This document shows positions 45,944 through 55,629 of a stretch of 64,000 bases of DNA, one piece after another. Positions within the stretch are counted from its first letter, which is position 1. Every line of letters begins with the position of its first letter. The translations under genes and the position numbers were made by a program. The notes under the pieces were generated by a model. The model did no database searches. It was not told where the DNA came from and was given only the letters and a program-made list of their open reading frames with translations. The stretch comes from JABJAG01 sp038137215 (GTDB lineage: Bacteria > Pseudomonadota > Alphaproteobacteria > UBA6615): positions 100,494-164,493 of the forward strand of contig JAYQBG010000002.1 in NCBI GenBank assembly GCA_038137215.1. Direction: 5' to 3'.

Positions 45944-47316
45944 CGGTCCGACTGCCTGTCCACCACGGCGGAGATCGGGACCAGCGCAATGCCCTTTTCG
46001 TCCAGGGTATCGGCCCAGGCGCGGATACGCTCAATGGTGACCGGAAAGGCCTGGCCAATGGCAATCGACACGCCGGCCTCCTGCGCGATGCTCTCCACCT
46101 CGGCCAGCCGTGCATCGACGGTGGCGCGGGACACTTCGCGATTGTCGAGAAACCGGTCATTGATTGCGCGTGGCACCTGCATTTCGGTTGCCAGAGATGT
46201 GGCCACGCTGCGGGCCGCCGAGCGCGCAGCGAGAAACAGCAATCCCCGCGCCTTCAGTTCTGTCAGAACCGGCTGCATTGCTTCACGGGACACGGTGAAA
46301 CGTGACCCCATATGGTTCACCACCCCCACATAGCCCGACACCCGCGAGAGAGCCCAGCGCATCCGGTCGAGATTTTCTTCAGGGGTAAAGCTCACGAACA
46401 ACGCTCGGGGACCCGGATCGTTGGACCGGATATCCACCGGTTCCATCGGCAGGTTCAGCAGCACTTCGTGCCCCGCCGCGCGCGAAAGACGAATCCATTG
46501 CTGGATATTGTCGGCAAAGGGCTGGAAGGCGAGTGTGACCTCGCTCGGCAAGCCCTGGATGGCGGCCTCGGTGGCCGCGCTCGAAAGCCCCAATCCGCTC
46601 AGCACAATGGCCACACGGGGCCGGTCATCACTGGTGTTGAACGGTCGTGCATAGACCTTCCACGGCTCCCGGCCATTCGGGCCAATTTTCGGCAAGGGGC
46701 CCCGAGGCAATGCCTCTACCAGTCCCGGATCAGGTGCCGGTGGCAGTGCATCGATGCTGCGGCGCGGCCGAACCGGCGGTGCTGTTTCGACAGACGGTGC
46801 GGTCGCGGGCGGTGGCGGCGGGATCGAGGCCACCTCCGTTTCTGCATCGGATGACGGCGTGGCCGGTGCAGATGCCGAATCCGGTGCCCCGGTCGGAACT
46901 GCTTCATCAAGGGCTTCGGCCTGCGCCGGATCCGGTTCGGGGGACATCTGTTCGGCCATGTCCTGGTCCGGTGATGTCGAATCCGGCTGGGGTTCCGTCC
47001 CGCCCCCGCGCGCCGCCTCGGGATCGGCCGACATGCCCGGTTCGGACGAAGCCCCGCTTGCGGTCTCGCTTACAATCTCGTCAGCCTCTCCAGTTCCTGT
47101 CGATGCGTCGTCCGGGCCTTCCGATGTGGGCTGGGGCGGCTCTTCCGCCTGGGACGACTCCGCCATCTCGGGCTCGGCCACGGGGTCGGAGGTCAGCCCC
47201 ATCCCCAGGGCCGCCAGAAAACCGAGCAGCACCAGAAACAGGACGAGCGCGACGGACCATGGCAACACTGCCACGCCGCTTAGGTTCGAAGGTCGATCGT
47301 CCTGCGCGTCACTCAT
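45940..47316 (-). CDS. divergent polysaccharide deacetylase family protein
   Basis: 458 aa. One membrane helix near residues 17-37, then about 160 residues of Ser/Pro/Glu/Ala-rich low complexity, then a COG2861-type divergent polysaccharide deacetylase (YibQ) domain from about residue 230: RPRVAIVLSGLGLSSAATEAAI, NLPMEPVDIRSNDPGPRALF, VNHMGSRFT and the C-terminal IGQAFPVTIERIRAW. The usual deacetylase metal motif is altered, as is common in this branch. It lies between ctpA and rppH, a typical alphaproteobacterial neighbourhood for envelope remodelling. The low-complexity linker probably crosses the periplasm. Confidence 0.88.
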   Translation of the reverse strand: MSDAQDDRPSNLSGVAVLPWSVALVLFLVLLGFLAALGMGLTSDPVAEPEMAESSQAEEPPQPTSEGPDDASTGTGEADEIVSETASGASSEPGMSADPEAARGGGTEPQPDSTSPDQDMAEQMSPEPDPAQAEALDEAVPTGAPDSASAPATPSSDAETEVASIPPPPPATAPSVETAPPVRPRRSIDALPPAPDPGLVEALPRGPLPKIGPNGREPWKVYARPFNTSDDRPRVAIVLSGLGLSSAATEAAIQGLPSEVTLAFQPFADNIQQWIRLSRAAGHEVLLNLPMEPVDIRSNDPGPRALFVSFTPEENLDRMRWALSRVSGYVGVVNHMGSRFTVSREAMQPVLTELKARGLLFLAARSAARSVATSLATEMQVPRAINDRFLDNREVSRATVDARLAEVESIAQEAGVSIAIGQAFPVTIERIRAWADTLDEKGIALVPISAVVDRQSDR

Positions 47317-47347
47317 GATGCGGTACGTAGCAGAAACACCTTAACGG

Positions 47348-48622
47348 TCAGTTGGTGGCCCGCACGTTGTAGGTTGCAATGCCCTTAAGCAAATCCAGGG
47401 CCCGGGCCAGCTGATAGTCCTGCACCGCCGTGGTTTCGCTCACCTCGCCCTCGTCTTCATCCTCGGGCTGCACGGTGCCGTCATTGTCGCGCGCATTCCG
47501 CAAATCCTGCTCACGCAAACGGCCGGTGGGAGTTTCCTCTGTGATCTGCGCCTGCTCGACAAGAATATCCGGCTCGATACCGGTCTTCTGAATCGAACGT
47601 CCGCTGGGCGTGTAGTAGGCCGCGGTGGTCAGACGGAGCGCACCATACCCGGCGATGGGCATGATTGTCTGCACCGAGCCCTTGCCGAAGCTTTCGGTGC
47701 CCATGATGACTGCTCGCTTGTGATCCTGCAGCGCGCCGGCAACAATCTCGGATGCAGATGCCGAACCGCGATTGATCAGCACCACCATCGGCAGGCCGTC
47801 AGCCAGATCGCCCTTGGTGGCATTGAAGCGCTGGGTATCATCGGCCTCGCGTCCGCGCGTGGAGACGATTTCACCCCGGTCGAGAAAGGCATCGGACACC
47901 TTCACGGCCTGATCGAGCAACCCTCCGGGATTGCGCCGCAAATCCAGAACCACGCCGATCATCTGATCGCCGAGTTCTTCCTTGAGGCTTTCCATCGAAG
48001 CTTCCACGCCATCCATGGTCTGCTCGTTGAAGGTGGTCACCCGGACATATCCGACCTTGTCTTCAGTGCGGCTGCGCACCGAACGAATACGCACCACATC
48101 ACGAGTCACCGTCACATCGAACGGTTCCTGGCCCTCGCGGCGGATCGTCAGTTCGATATCCGAGCCAACCCGGCCGCGCATCTTTTCAACGGCATCCGAC
48201 AGAGTCAGGCCGCGCACCGTTTCGCCATCGAGATGGGTGATGAAATCTCCGGCTTCCAGCCCGGCCCGGGCCGCCGGCGTATCATCGATCGGCGAGACGA
48301 CGCGCACCAGCCCCTGTTCCATGGTGACTTCAATGCCCAGTCCGCCGAATTCACCGCGGGTCTGAACCTGCATGTCCCGGAAGCTCTCCTCATTGAGATA
48401 GCTCGAATGCGGGTCGAGCGACTGCAGCATGCCGTTGATGGCCGCCTCGATCAGGTCCTTGTCGGCAGATTCATCGACATATTGCGCGCGCACCCGTTCG
48501 AACACATCGCCAAACAACTCAAGCTGGCGGAAGGTTTCCTCATCTGATTCAGCGGCGATCGCGGCCGCGGGAACGGTGGCGAGCATGGTCGAAAACGCGA
48601 CCACGGAAAGAAATTTACGCAT
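47348..48622 (-). CDS. ctpA: S41 carboxy-terminal processing protease
   Basis: 424 aa. Signal peptide at residues 1-23, a PDZ domain near 88-165, and the S41 Ser-Lys dyad Ser289 (in RGSASASEI) and Lys314 (in SFGKGSVQT), 25 residues apart as expected. An acidic Glu/Asp-rich C-terminal tail follows. CtpA degrades or trims envelope proteins, including cell-wall hydrolase partners. Its ATG overlaps the TGA of the upstream envC-like gene, so the two are coupled, matching the known pairing of CtpA with M23-type proteins. Confidence 0.95.
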   Translation of the reverse strand: MRKFLSVVAFSTMLATVPAAAIAAESDEETFRQLELFGDVFERVRAQYVDESADKDLIEAAINGMLQSLDPHSSYLNEESFRDMQVQTRGEFGGLGIEVTMEQGLVRVVSPIDDTPAARAGLEAGDFITHLDGETVRGLTLSDAVEKMRGRVGSDIELTIRREGQEPFDVTVTRDVVRIRSVRSRTEDKVGYVRVTTFNEQTMDGVEASMESLKEELGDQMIGVVLDLRRNPGGLLDQAVKVSDAFLDRGEIVSTRGREADDTQRFNATKGDLADGLPMVVLINRGSASASEIVAGALQDHKRAVIMGTESFGKGSVQTIMPIAGYGALRLTTAAYYTPSGRSIQKTGIEPDILVEQAQITEETPTGRLREQDLRNARDNDGTVQPEDEDEGEVSETTAVQDYQLARALDLLKGIATYNVRATN

Positions 48623-49923
48623 CAGCCTTGTGTCCTGTTCGTTTGCGCTGCCAACCAGGGCAGCGGGTTAACTGGTGTCCCGTCCTTGCGAAACTCAACA
48701 TACAGTGTTGGTCCGCCCGAACGGCTTTGGGCCTGAGAGGCCCGCCCCCCGCTTGTGGCATCAGCGCCAGTGCCGGTGGCTCCGATGGATTCTCCCGCCA
48801 GGACCCACTGGTCCATCTGCGCATCAATCCGCCCGAGTCCGGCAATGAGCGAATGATATCCCTCGCCATGATCGATGATCAAGATTTGCCCGAATCTTCG
48901 AAACGGCCCCGCGAACACGATTCGCCCGTCCCAGGGGGCGACCACCTGAGCGTTCGCGCGGGTTTGCCAGGTGACGCCACTGGCTGTCGCACCGGCCTCG
49001 GTCGGATCACCAAACCCCCGGACAACCAGGCCATGCGCGGGCAAGGAGAGCTGACCGCGCGCGGTGGCAATCGAGGGACCAGACGGTTTCAGGGTCGGCA
49101 CAACCAGAGTTTCGCGCGGCGCGCCGCTGCGAGGCGGGGGCTGCGGGATGGCGGCGGCGGTGCTATCACGCAGATTTGAAAGCAGCTCTTTGAGGGTTCG
49201 CGCCTCCGAACGCAGCTTTTCCACCCGCTGTTCCGCGGCAGACCGCGCCGCCTGGGTCCGGGTCAGCACCCGGTTCTTGTCATCCGAAAGCGCCTTCAGC
49301 CGCTGGCGCTCGCGGTTCAGATCCACCGCTGCAACCTCCAGTTCGGACTTGCGGGACCGGATTCCGGTCTGGATTTCCGTGAGCTCGTCGATATCAGCCC
49401 GCAAAACCCGCGCCTGCCGTTCAATCTCGGGGACCGTGGCCCGCAACAGAAGCCCGCTGCAAACCACGTCATTGGGGTCTCCGGGACTGACGAGCAGAGA
49501 AGCGGTCGGGCGAATTGCCATGCGTTGCAGGGCCGCCACCGTGCGGCCGAGTTCGTCACGCCGGCGCTCAAACTGGACCTCCTTGCGCGCCGCCTCTCCT
49601 GCGAGAACCGACAACTCTGTTTCCAGCGTATCCAGCGCGGCTTCGTGGGATTGAACGGCCTGTGCTGCCGCCCGCATCTCGCTGCGCAAGCGTGCGAGTT
49701 CTTCGGACTGGAGCTCGGCTTCGCGTGCCAGCGCTTCGACCGCTTTCGCATCGCGCTCCAGTGCACCGCGCACTTCTTCCAGACGATCCTCTGTGGCGCT
49801 GTCCTGGCTGTGCGCGGCGGCGGGAAAAGACAGGTAAACCCCCGCTGCCAGAAGCCCCGAAACGGCCCGGCGGAGGCGCCTATGGTTACTCGCCGAGATA
49901 ATAGCTCTTCTGTTTGACGCCAT
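48622..49923 (-). CDS. envC: murein hydrolase activator EnvC-like (M23/LytM domain)
   Basis: 433 aa from the ATG at 49923, chosen because a signal peptide (Arg-rich start, LLAAGVYLSFPAAAHS) follows at once; the frame extends 40 codons into gpmA. Residues about 45-265 form a long coiled coil, and the C-terminal 120 residues are a LytM domain. The first metal-binding His is absent (GVTWQTRANAQVVAPWDG), as in EnvC, which activates amidases rather than cutting murein. It overlaps the gpmA stop by 38 bp and ctpA by one base. Confidence 0.9.
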   Translation of the reverse strand: MASNRRAIISASNHRRLRRAVSGLLAAGVYLSFPAAAHSQDSATEDRLEEVRGALERDAKAVEALAREAELQSEELARLRSEMRAAAQAVQSHEAALDTLETELSVLAGEAARKEVQFERRRDELGRTVAALQRMAIRPTASLLVSPGDPNDVVCSGLLLRATVPEIERQARVLRADIDELTEIQTGIRSRKSELEVAAVDLNRERQRLKALSDDKNRVLTRTQAARSAAEQRVEKLRSEARTLKELLSNLRDSTAAAIPQPPPRSGAPRETLVVPTLKPSGPSIATARGQLSLPAHGLVVRGFGDPTEAGATASGVTWQTRANAQVVAPWDGRIVFAGPFRRFGQILIIDHGEGYHSLIAGLGRIDAQMDQWVLAGESIGATGTGADATSGGRASQAQSRSGGPTLYVEFRKDGTPVNPLPWLAAQTNRTQG

Positions 49924-50527
49924 TCTCGAAATCACACACCAGGGGGCGGCCCGTCGGGAGTTCCACACTCGTGATCTCCTCCTGAGTGTATTCCCCCAGG
50001 ATGAGCAGCAGCGCACGCAGGCTGTTGCCATGCGCCGAGACAAGCACGTTCTTCCCTTCGGCGATCAGCGGCGCGATGGCGCTCTCGTAATAAGGGCGCA
50101 CACGCTCCACCACATCGGCCAGGCTCTCGCCATTCGGCGGTTGCACCTCAAACCCGCGGCGCCAGAGATGGACCTGCTCATCGCCATACTTCTTAGCCGT
50201 TTCCGCCTTGTTCAGGCCGACCAGGTCACCGTAGTGGCGCTCGCGCAGATCGTCATGCTGAGTGATCTTCCAGCCGTCTCCATCGCGCAGGTGATCAAAA
50301 TCGCCCCCTGATGCGACGGCCGAGTCGAGAGCGATCTGCACCGTGCGCAGCGCACGCTGCAGGGTCGAGGAGAACACCGAATCGATCCGGTAGTCCTTGA
50401 TCAGCTCCCCGGCACGTTTGGCCTCCGCCTCGCCAAGTTCGGTCAGCGCAACGTCTTCCCAGCCCGTGAAGCGGTTTTCGAGGTTCCACTGGCTCTGCCC
50501 GTGGCGTGTGATAATCAGATGGTTCAT
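49886..50527 (-). CDS. gpmA: 2,3-bisphosphoglycerate-dependent phosphoglycerate mutase
   Basis: 213 aa. RHGQSQWN at residues 8-15 carries the phospho-histidine His9; RERHYGDLVGLNK and SAHGNSLRALL complete the active site. It interconverts 3- and 2-phosphoglycerate in glycolysis and gluconeogenesis. It lies between rlmH and envC in the minus-strand block, with an 88-bp gap to rlmH. Confidence 0.95.
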   Translation of the reverse strand: MNHLIITRHGQSQWNLENRFTGWEDVALTELGEAEAKRAGELIKDYRIDSVFSSTLQRALRTVQIALDSAVASGGDFDHLRDGDGWKITQHDDLRERHYGDLVGLNKAETAKKYGDEQVHLWRRGFEVQPPNGESLADVVERVRPYYESAIAPLIAEGKNVLVSAHGNSLRALLLILGEYTQEEITSVELPTGRPLVCDFENGVKQKSYYLGE

Positions 50528-50615
50528 CCGCGTGGTCCCAATCTAGCGCGGTTAGTGGAATTCAGGGCTGTTGTGCCCGATTCTCGCGGCTCGGGCCAGT
50601 CTCTCGCTGCGCTGA

Positions 50616-51077
50616 CTAGGCCCGATGATAGGGGTGCCCGGCCAAAATCTGCTGGGCCCGGTAAACCTGCTCGGCCAGAAGCCCGCGCACCAGCATATGC
50701 GGCCAGGTGTTCCGCCCGAACGCCAGCTTACGATCGGCACGCTCGCGCACGGCCCGGCTGTGCCCGTCCGCACCACCAATCAGGAAAACCAAGTCCCGGC
50801 ACCCGTCATCCTGCAGATCGCCCAGATGCTGCGCGATATCTTCGCTGGAGAGCTGCTTGCCGCCCTCATCCAGGGCGATCACATGCGCTCCGTCCGGTAC
50901 CGCGGCCAGAAGCAACGCGCCTTCCGCTTCGGATGTCTGGCCCGCCGGCACATTGCGCTTGAGTTCAAGCTCACGCAGCTCGACATCCCAGACATTGATG
51001 CGTTGTGAAAAATGTTCGAACAGGGTGGCTTCGGGACCGGCCCGCGCCCGCCCGATCGCGGCAATCAATATCCGCAT
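50616..51077 (-). CDS. rlmH: 23S rRNA (pseudouridine-1915-N3)-methyltransferase
   Basis: 153 aa SPOUT methyltransferase. It methylates pseudouridine 1915 in helix 69 of the 70S ribosome. The N-terminus MRILIAAIGRARAGPE, IALDEGGKQLSS in the middle, FLIGGADGH and the C-terminal LVRGLLAEQVYRAQQI..HPYHR pattern are all diagnostic. ATG 51077 with GAGGA nine bases upstream is preferred to the GTG at 51080. It is just downstream of rsfS, the usual partner. Confidence 0.95.
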   Translation of the reverse strand: MRILIAAIGRARAGPEATLFEHFSQRINVWDVELRELELKRNVPAGQTSEAEGALLLAAVPDGAHVIALDEGGKQLSSEDIAQHLGDLQDDGCRDLVFLIGGADGHSRAVRERADRKLAFGRNTWPHMLVRGLLAEQVYRAQQILAGHPYHRA

Positions 51078-51109
51078 CACCTCATATCCTCACCACGGGC
51101 AGATGCCCG

Positions 51110-51550
51110 TCAGGCCGTGACGCTTCCCGGCATGGAACGATCTTCTGCGAAATCGACTTCCCAGAGTTTCTCGATGGCATAGTGTTCGCGGACTTCCGGC
51201 CGGAAGAGATGCACGATGACATCACCGGCATCGATCAGCACCCACTCACCACTGCGCCGCCCCTCGGCATGCGAACCGCGCACGCCGAACGACTTGAGAT
51301 TCTCGAGCAGGTGCTCGGTTATCGAATCGAGCCGACGCGATGATGTGCCGCTGGCCACCACCATATAGTCTGCAATATCGGATTTTCCGGCCAGAGGAAT
51401 GACCTTGATGTCATCGGCCTTGTCGTCATCGAGGGATTTCTCGACAAGGGCGAGGGTTTGCGCCGCTGTTGGCCGCGACGGAGCCTTGACTTGACCTGCT
51501 ATGACGAAATCCTCGTATCCAAGCTGCGCCTCCTTAAGCGGGGCCGGCAT
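51110..51550 (-). CDS. rsfS: ribosome silencing factor
   Basis: 146 aa from the chosen Met at 51550; an earlier start at 51589 would overlap nadD. SKSD-type core: LAGKSDIADYMVVASGTSSRRLDSITEHL, then HAEGRRSGEWVLIDAGDVIVHLF, the RsfS (DUF143) signature. It binds uL14 and blocks subunit joining during starvation. Order nadD-rsfS-rlmH is strongly conserved. Confidence 0.93.
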   Translation of the reverse strand: MPAPLKEAQLGYEDFVIAGQVKAPSRPTAAQTLALVEKSLDDDKADDIKVIPLAGKSDIADYMVVASGTSSRRLDSITEHLLENLKSFGVRGSHAEGRRSGEWVLIDAGDVIVHLFRPEVREHYAIEKLWEVDFAEDRSMPGSVTA

Positions 51551-51570
51551 TACCGGGTCCCGGTTCTGTA

Positions 51571-52203
51571 TCACGTATCGACCGGCCAATCACCAGCCCG
51601 CCGCAAGTCTGTTGCCGCTGCCGGGTGAGGCCTGATTCGTAAAAACACCCAGGCAGGCGGCGCGGCATCGGCGAGGGCCATGGCCGCGCTGGCCGGCAAT
51701 CTCGCGAATACAAACCGCTGTGCCGCGAGCGCCGACAGTGCTTTTGAATCATATGAATCGCGGGCAAAGACGGCAATCGAAACTGTGTTAAATATTTTTG
51801 ACCAATCCTGCCAGCGTGAGATCTGGGACAGATTGTCCGCTCCCATCAGCCAGACAAACCGCGCTGCCGGGTAGCGCAAACCCAGCATTTCCAGGGTATC
51901 GGCGGTGTACCGCGTCCCCATTTCGGCTTCGATCGTGGACACCCGAATACGCGGATGGCGTGCGACAACACGGGCACTGGCGACGCGTCTGTCGAAGGAG
52001 GCCATACCCGACTCGGACTTCAGCGGGTTCTGGGGCGAGACCAGCCACCAGACCTCATCGAGCCCAAGGCGCTTCATAGCCTCGATGCTGATATAGCGAT
52101 GCCCGTCATGGGCCGGGTTGAAGGATCCGCCCAGAAGCCCGATCCGCCGGTTGCGGTGCGACAGCGCGCCCGCCTGGCCGGAAAAAACCACGCTGTCTGT
52201 CAT
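51571..52203 (-). CDS. nadD: nicotinate-nucleotide adenylyltransferase
   Basis: 210 aa from ATG 52203; the frame runs 76 codons further inside proA but without family character. GGSFNPAHDGH at residues 25-35 contains the His-x-Gly-His nucleotide-binding motif, and MGADNLSQISRWQDW near 119 is the second signature. It adenylates nicotinate mononucleotide in NAD synthesis. proA ends 16 bp upstream. Confidence 0.95.
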   Translation of the reverse strand: MTDSVVFSGQAGALSHRNRRIGLLGGSFNPAHDGHRYISIEAMKRLGLDEVWWLVSPQNPLKSESGMASFDRRVASARVVARHPRIRVSTIEAEMGTRYTADTLEMLGLRYPAARFVWLMGADNLSQISRWQDWSKIFNTVSIAVFARDSYDSKALSALAAQRFVFARLPASAAMALADAAPPAWVFLRIRPHPAAATDLRRAGDWPVDT

Positions 52204-52219
52204 GATGTCCGGACCGGCG

Positions 52220-53509
52220 TCAGGGCCGGACCTGCCCGGCGCCGCGCACGACGTATTTGTAGCTGGTGAGTTGCTCGGCACCGACAGGACCACGCGCATG
52301 CATCTTGCCAGTGGAAATCCCGATCTCTGCACCCATGCCGAACTCGCCGCCATCGGCAAACTGAGTCGAGGCATTGTGCAGCACGATCCCGCTATCGATG
52401 CGGTTGAGGAACCGCTCGGCCGCGACGGCATCGTCGGTCACGATGGCATCGGTATGGTTCGAGCCGTGCACATTCACATGATCTATCGCTGCATCCACAT
52501 CCTCGACCACACGCACCGAGACGATGGCATCGAGATATTCGGTGGTCCAGTCCTCATCCGTGGCCGGAACAATCCGGTCATCGATGGCACAGGCTTCGGC
52601 ACCGCCGCGCACCTCGCACCCGGCGTCGGTCAGATCGTCCACGATCTGCCTCAGCAGATCGCCGGCAATACTGCGATCGATCAGGACCGTTTCCGTAGCC
52701 CCGCAAATACCGGTCCGGCGCATCTTCGCGTTCAGGACGATATCCCGCGCCATCTGCGGATTGGCCGCACCATGCACATAGGTGTGACAGAGCCCTTCCA
52801 GATGGGCGAAGACGGGAATCCGGCTTTCGTTCTGAATCCGTTCAATCAACGACTTGCCACCGCGCGGCACAATCACATCCACATGGTCGATCATGCGCAG
52901 CAACGCACCGACCGCCTCACGATCCGTGGTCGAGGGTGCCTGAACGGCCGTGGCCGGCAGTCCCGCGGCGCGCAATCCGTCCTGCAGGCAGGACAGAATG
53001 ACCCCCGAGGATTGAAAACTTTCCGATCCGCCACGCAGGATTGCCGCATTGCCGGCCTTGACGCACAGGCCGCCGGCATCCGCCGTCACGTTCGGACGGG
53101 ATTCATAGATCACGCCGATCACACCCAACGGTACGCGAACGCGTGAAATCTGCAGCCCGTTGGGACGTTCCCATTCGGCGAGCACGGTGCCGATCGGATC
53201 CGGCAGAGCCGCGACCTCTTCCAGACCGCGCGCCATGGCCTCGACCCGCGCGTCATCGAGGATCAGGCGATCGAGGAAGGAGCCCTTAACGCCATTCTTC
53301 TCGGCGGCTGCGACATCTCTCCCATTGGCGGCAAGAATCTCGTCCTTGCGTGCCCGTACAGCCGCCGCGGCAGCCTGCAGGGCCGCGTTCTTGGCCTCGG
53401 GCGACGCGCTCGCGAGTTCATGGGCTGCCGCCTTCGCGGCCACGCCGATCTCTTGCATCATGTCGTGGATATTGTGATCCGCCGACAGGTCGTGTGCTGC
53501 TGTCATCAT
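52220..53509 (-). CDS. proA: glutamate-5-semialdehyde dehydrogenase (gamma-glutamyl phosphate reductase)
   Basis: 429 aa, aldehyde-dehydrogenase fold. It reduces gamma-glutamyl phosphate to glutamate semialdehyde for proline. The catalytic Cys is in RRTGICGATETVLID, and IPVFAHLEGLCHTYVHGAAN, SRVRVPLGVIGVIYESRPNVT and FGMGAEIGISTGKMHARGPVG segments are all ProA markers. GGAGAAG precedes the ATG. proB lies 1 kb upstream, separated by a transporter gene on the same strand. Confidence 0.96.
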   Translation of the reverse strand: MMTAAHDLSADHNIHDMMQEIGVAAKAAAHELASASPEAKNAALQAAAAAVRARKDEILAANGRDVAAAEKNGVKGSFLDRLILDDARVEAMARGLEEVAALPDPIGTVLAEWERPNGLQISRVRVPLGVIGVIYESRPNVTADAGGLCVKAGNAAILRGGSESFQSSGVILSCLQDGLRAAGLPATAVQAPSTTDREAVGALLRMIDHVDVIVPRGGKSLIERIQNESRIPVFAHLEGLCHTYVHGAANPQMARDIVLNAKMRRTGICGATETVLIDRSIAGDLLRQIVDDLTDAGCEVRGGAEACAIDDRIVPATDEDWTTEYLDAIVSVRVVEDVDAAIDHVNVHGSNHTDAIVTDDAVAAERFLNRIDSGIVLHNASTQFADGGEFGMGAEIGISTGKMHARGPVGAEQLTSYKYVVRGAGQVRP

Positions 53510-53569
53510 TCTTCTCCGACCGTGTTTTCGGTCTGACCGGGGCGACGATAGTCAATCCGGCCGTGAAAT

Positions 53570-54499
53570 TCACCCTGTTTGCGGTTTCCCGCTTTTGTCC
53601 GGGCCCTTGTCGGCTCCGTTGTCCCCCGCGCGCAGTCCCAGATAGGTCGCGGCCAGGATCAATCCACCGCCGATCACGGTTTCAACACCAAAGCCTTCCC
53701 GGAAATAGAGCCAGCCCAATGCCGCGCTCAAGACCGGCTCTGCCAGTAAGAGCAGCGCCAGAATCATCGGTGATATCGCGCGCACGGCCCAATTGAACGC
53801 GGAATGACCGATCACCTGGCTGACCAGTCCAAGCGCAATGAGTGCGAGATAGGTCTCGGTTGTAAATCCGGCAACCGGGAGCCCCAGCGCGACGACCGGC
53901 ACCCAAAGCATCACGGCCGCCCCGAGATAGATCAGCGTGATGAACGCCATCAATCCAACGCTGCGCCGCAGGTTTTCGGCCACCAGAAAGAACGCCGCAA
54001 AGAAAATCCCGCCGGCCAGCGCCAGACCGTCCCCGACCAGTGTTTCGAATCCGATCCGAAGACTGCCCCAGGCCATCACCGCGCTGCCACTCACCGCCAG
54101 CACGATCGCGCCCCAGATATGCGGGCCGGGCGAACGGCGCAAAACCACCACCGACCAGAGCGCGAGCCAGACCGGGGTCAGCGTGACCAGCACCACGGAA
54201 TTTGCGATCGAGGTTCGCTTCACACCCGCGTTCCAGGTGGCAAAATGCAACGCCAGAAAAATAGCTGCGAGGCCAATCAAGCACCATTCCCGTCGAGTCA
54301 GTTGCCGCATATCCGACCAGGCCGAGACCAGCGCAAAAGGCAGCAGGACGGCACCAGCGATCAGCAGGCGATAGGCTGCAATCATCAGTGGATCGGCGTC
54401 GGCCATACGCACGAAGATCGCCGCATGGGCGACGGAGATCAGCGCGATCAGCAGAACCGCGCTGTAGAGCCACCCGTCGTGGGTCTGTCGGGCGAGCAT
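53570..54499 (-). CDS. EamA/DMT-type transporter
   Basis: 309 aa with about ten hydrophobic helices in two EamA repeats, the 10-TMS DMT layout. Recognisable pieces are AIFVRMADADPLMIAAYRLLIAG near residue 27, HFATWNAGVKRTSIANSVVLVTLTPVW at the end of the first half, and GLVSQVIGHSAFNWAVRAISPMILALLLLAEPV in the second. The tail after the last helix is polar (GDNGADKGPDKSGK). The solute is unknown. Its position between proA and proB makes an amino-acid or osmolyte link possible but unproven. Confidence 0.88.
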   Translation of the reverse strand: MLARQTHDGWLYSAVLLIALISVAHAAIFVRMADADPLMIAAYRLLIAGAVLLPFALVSAWSDMRQLTRREWCLIGLAAIFLALHFATWNAGVKRTSIANSVVLVTLTPVWLALWSVVVLRRSPGPHIWGAIVLAVSGSAVMAWGSLRIGFETLVGDGLALAGGIFFAAFFLVAENLRRSVGLMAFITLIYLGAAVMLWVPVVALGLPVAGFTTETYLALIALGLVSQVIGHSAFNWAVRAISPMILALLLLAEPVLSAALGWLYFREGFGVETVIGGGLILAATYLGLRAGDNGADKGPDKSGKPQTG

Positions 54500-54507
54500 G
54501 GCAGAAC

Positions 54508-55629
54508 TCAGCTCTCGACCAGATCATCGCGGTGAATCATTTCCTCACGTCCGCGATAGCCGAGAATGCCCTCGATCTCGTCAGACCGGCGTCCGACGAT
54601 CCGGCATGCATCCTTGCTGTCATAGGCCACTAGCCCGCGTGCGAGCTCGGTCCCGTCGCCGGCCTTGACCACAACCGGGTCTCCGCGATGGAAGGTGCCA
54701 TCCACACGGGTGACACCGGCCGGAAGCAGGCTCTTGCCACGCGCCAGCGCGCTCGCCGCACCATCGTCCACAATGATGGTGCCCACCGGGTTGAGAGCTC
54801 CGGCAATCCAGCGTTTGCGTGCGGTCTGCGGTTCCCCCTGGGGCAGGAACCATGTGGCCCGCTCGCCCTCGATCAGGCGCCGCAGAGGATGCAAATCTCG
54901 CCCGTCGGAAATCACCATGCGGCATCCGGCCTGCATGGCCACGCGGGCCGCTTCGATCTTTGTGATCATCCCGCCGGACCCGTCATCGCCTGCCGTCTCA
55001 CCGGCCATCGCCTCGATCTCCGGCGTGATCGCTTCAACCCGCGCGATATGTTCGGCCGTGTCGTCCCGGGTCGGGTCGGCGGTGTAGAGACCGTCGATAT
55101 CGGACAAAATCACGCAGGTATCGGCCTCCATCATCTGAGCCACACGCGCGGCCAGCCGGTCATTATCACCGAAGCGAATTTCTTCCGTGGCCACCGTGTC
55201 ATTCTCGTTGATAACCGGCACCACGCCGAGGCGCAGAAGCGTGGCGATCGTGTTGCGCGCATTCAGGTGACGGCGCCGGTCTTCGGTGTCGTCGGTGGTC
55301 AGAAGAATTTGCGCCACGGGCACCTTGTGCAGGGCCAGGGCATCCTGCCAGGCATGAGCCAGTTGCACCTGCCCGGTGGCAGCTGCGGCCTGACTTTCAT
55401 CCAGGCGCAGCACCCGGTTGCGCGGGCCGCTGGCCAGGCCGAGCAAACGCCGCCCCACCGCGATCGCGCCCGACGAGACAATCAGCACCTCCGCACCGGC
55501 ACCACGCAGCCGCGCAACATCCTCGGCGAGCGCGGCAAGCCAGTCGGTGCGCAACTGGCCGTCCTCGAGCGCCAGCAGCGCGGATCCGACCTTAACGACA
55601 ACCCGCCGGCTTTGGGTCAGATCGCTCAT
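54508..55629 (-). CDS. proB: glutamate 5-kinase
   Basis: 373 aa: amino-acid kinase domain plus a C-terminal PUA domain (about residues 280-360). It phosphorylates glutamate as the committed, proline-inhibited step. RRVVVKVGSALLALEDG near the N-terminus, VSSGAIAVGRRLLGL, NENDTVATEEIRFGDNDRL and GSGGMITKIEAARVAM are all kinase blocks. The start overlaps the end of obgE by four bases. Confidence 0.96.
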   Translation of the reverse strand: MSDLTQSRRVVVKVGSALLALEDGQLRTDWLAALAEDVARLRGAGAEVLIVSSGAIAVGRRLLGLASGPRNRVLRLDESQAAAATGQVQLAHAWQDALALHKVPVAQILLTTDDTEDRRRHLNARNTIATLLRLGVVPVINENDTVATEEIRFGDNDRLAARVAQMMEADTCVILSDIDGLYTADPTRDDTAEHIARVEAITPEIEAMAGETAGDDGSGGMITKIEAARVAMQAGCRMVISDGRDLHPLRRLIEGERATWFLPQGEPQTARKRWIAGALNPVGTIIVDDGAASALARGKSLLPAGVTRVDGTFHRGDPVVVKAGDGTELARGLVAYDSKDACRIVGRRSDEIEGILGYRGREEMIHRDDLVES

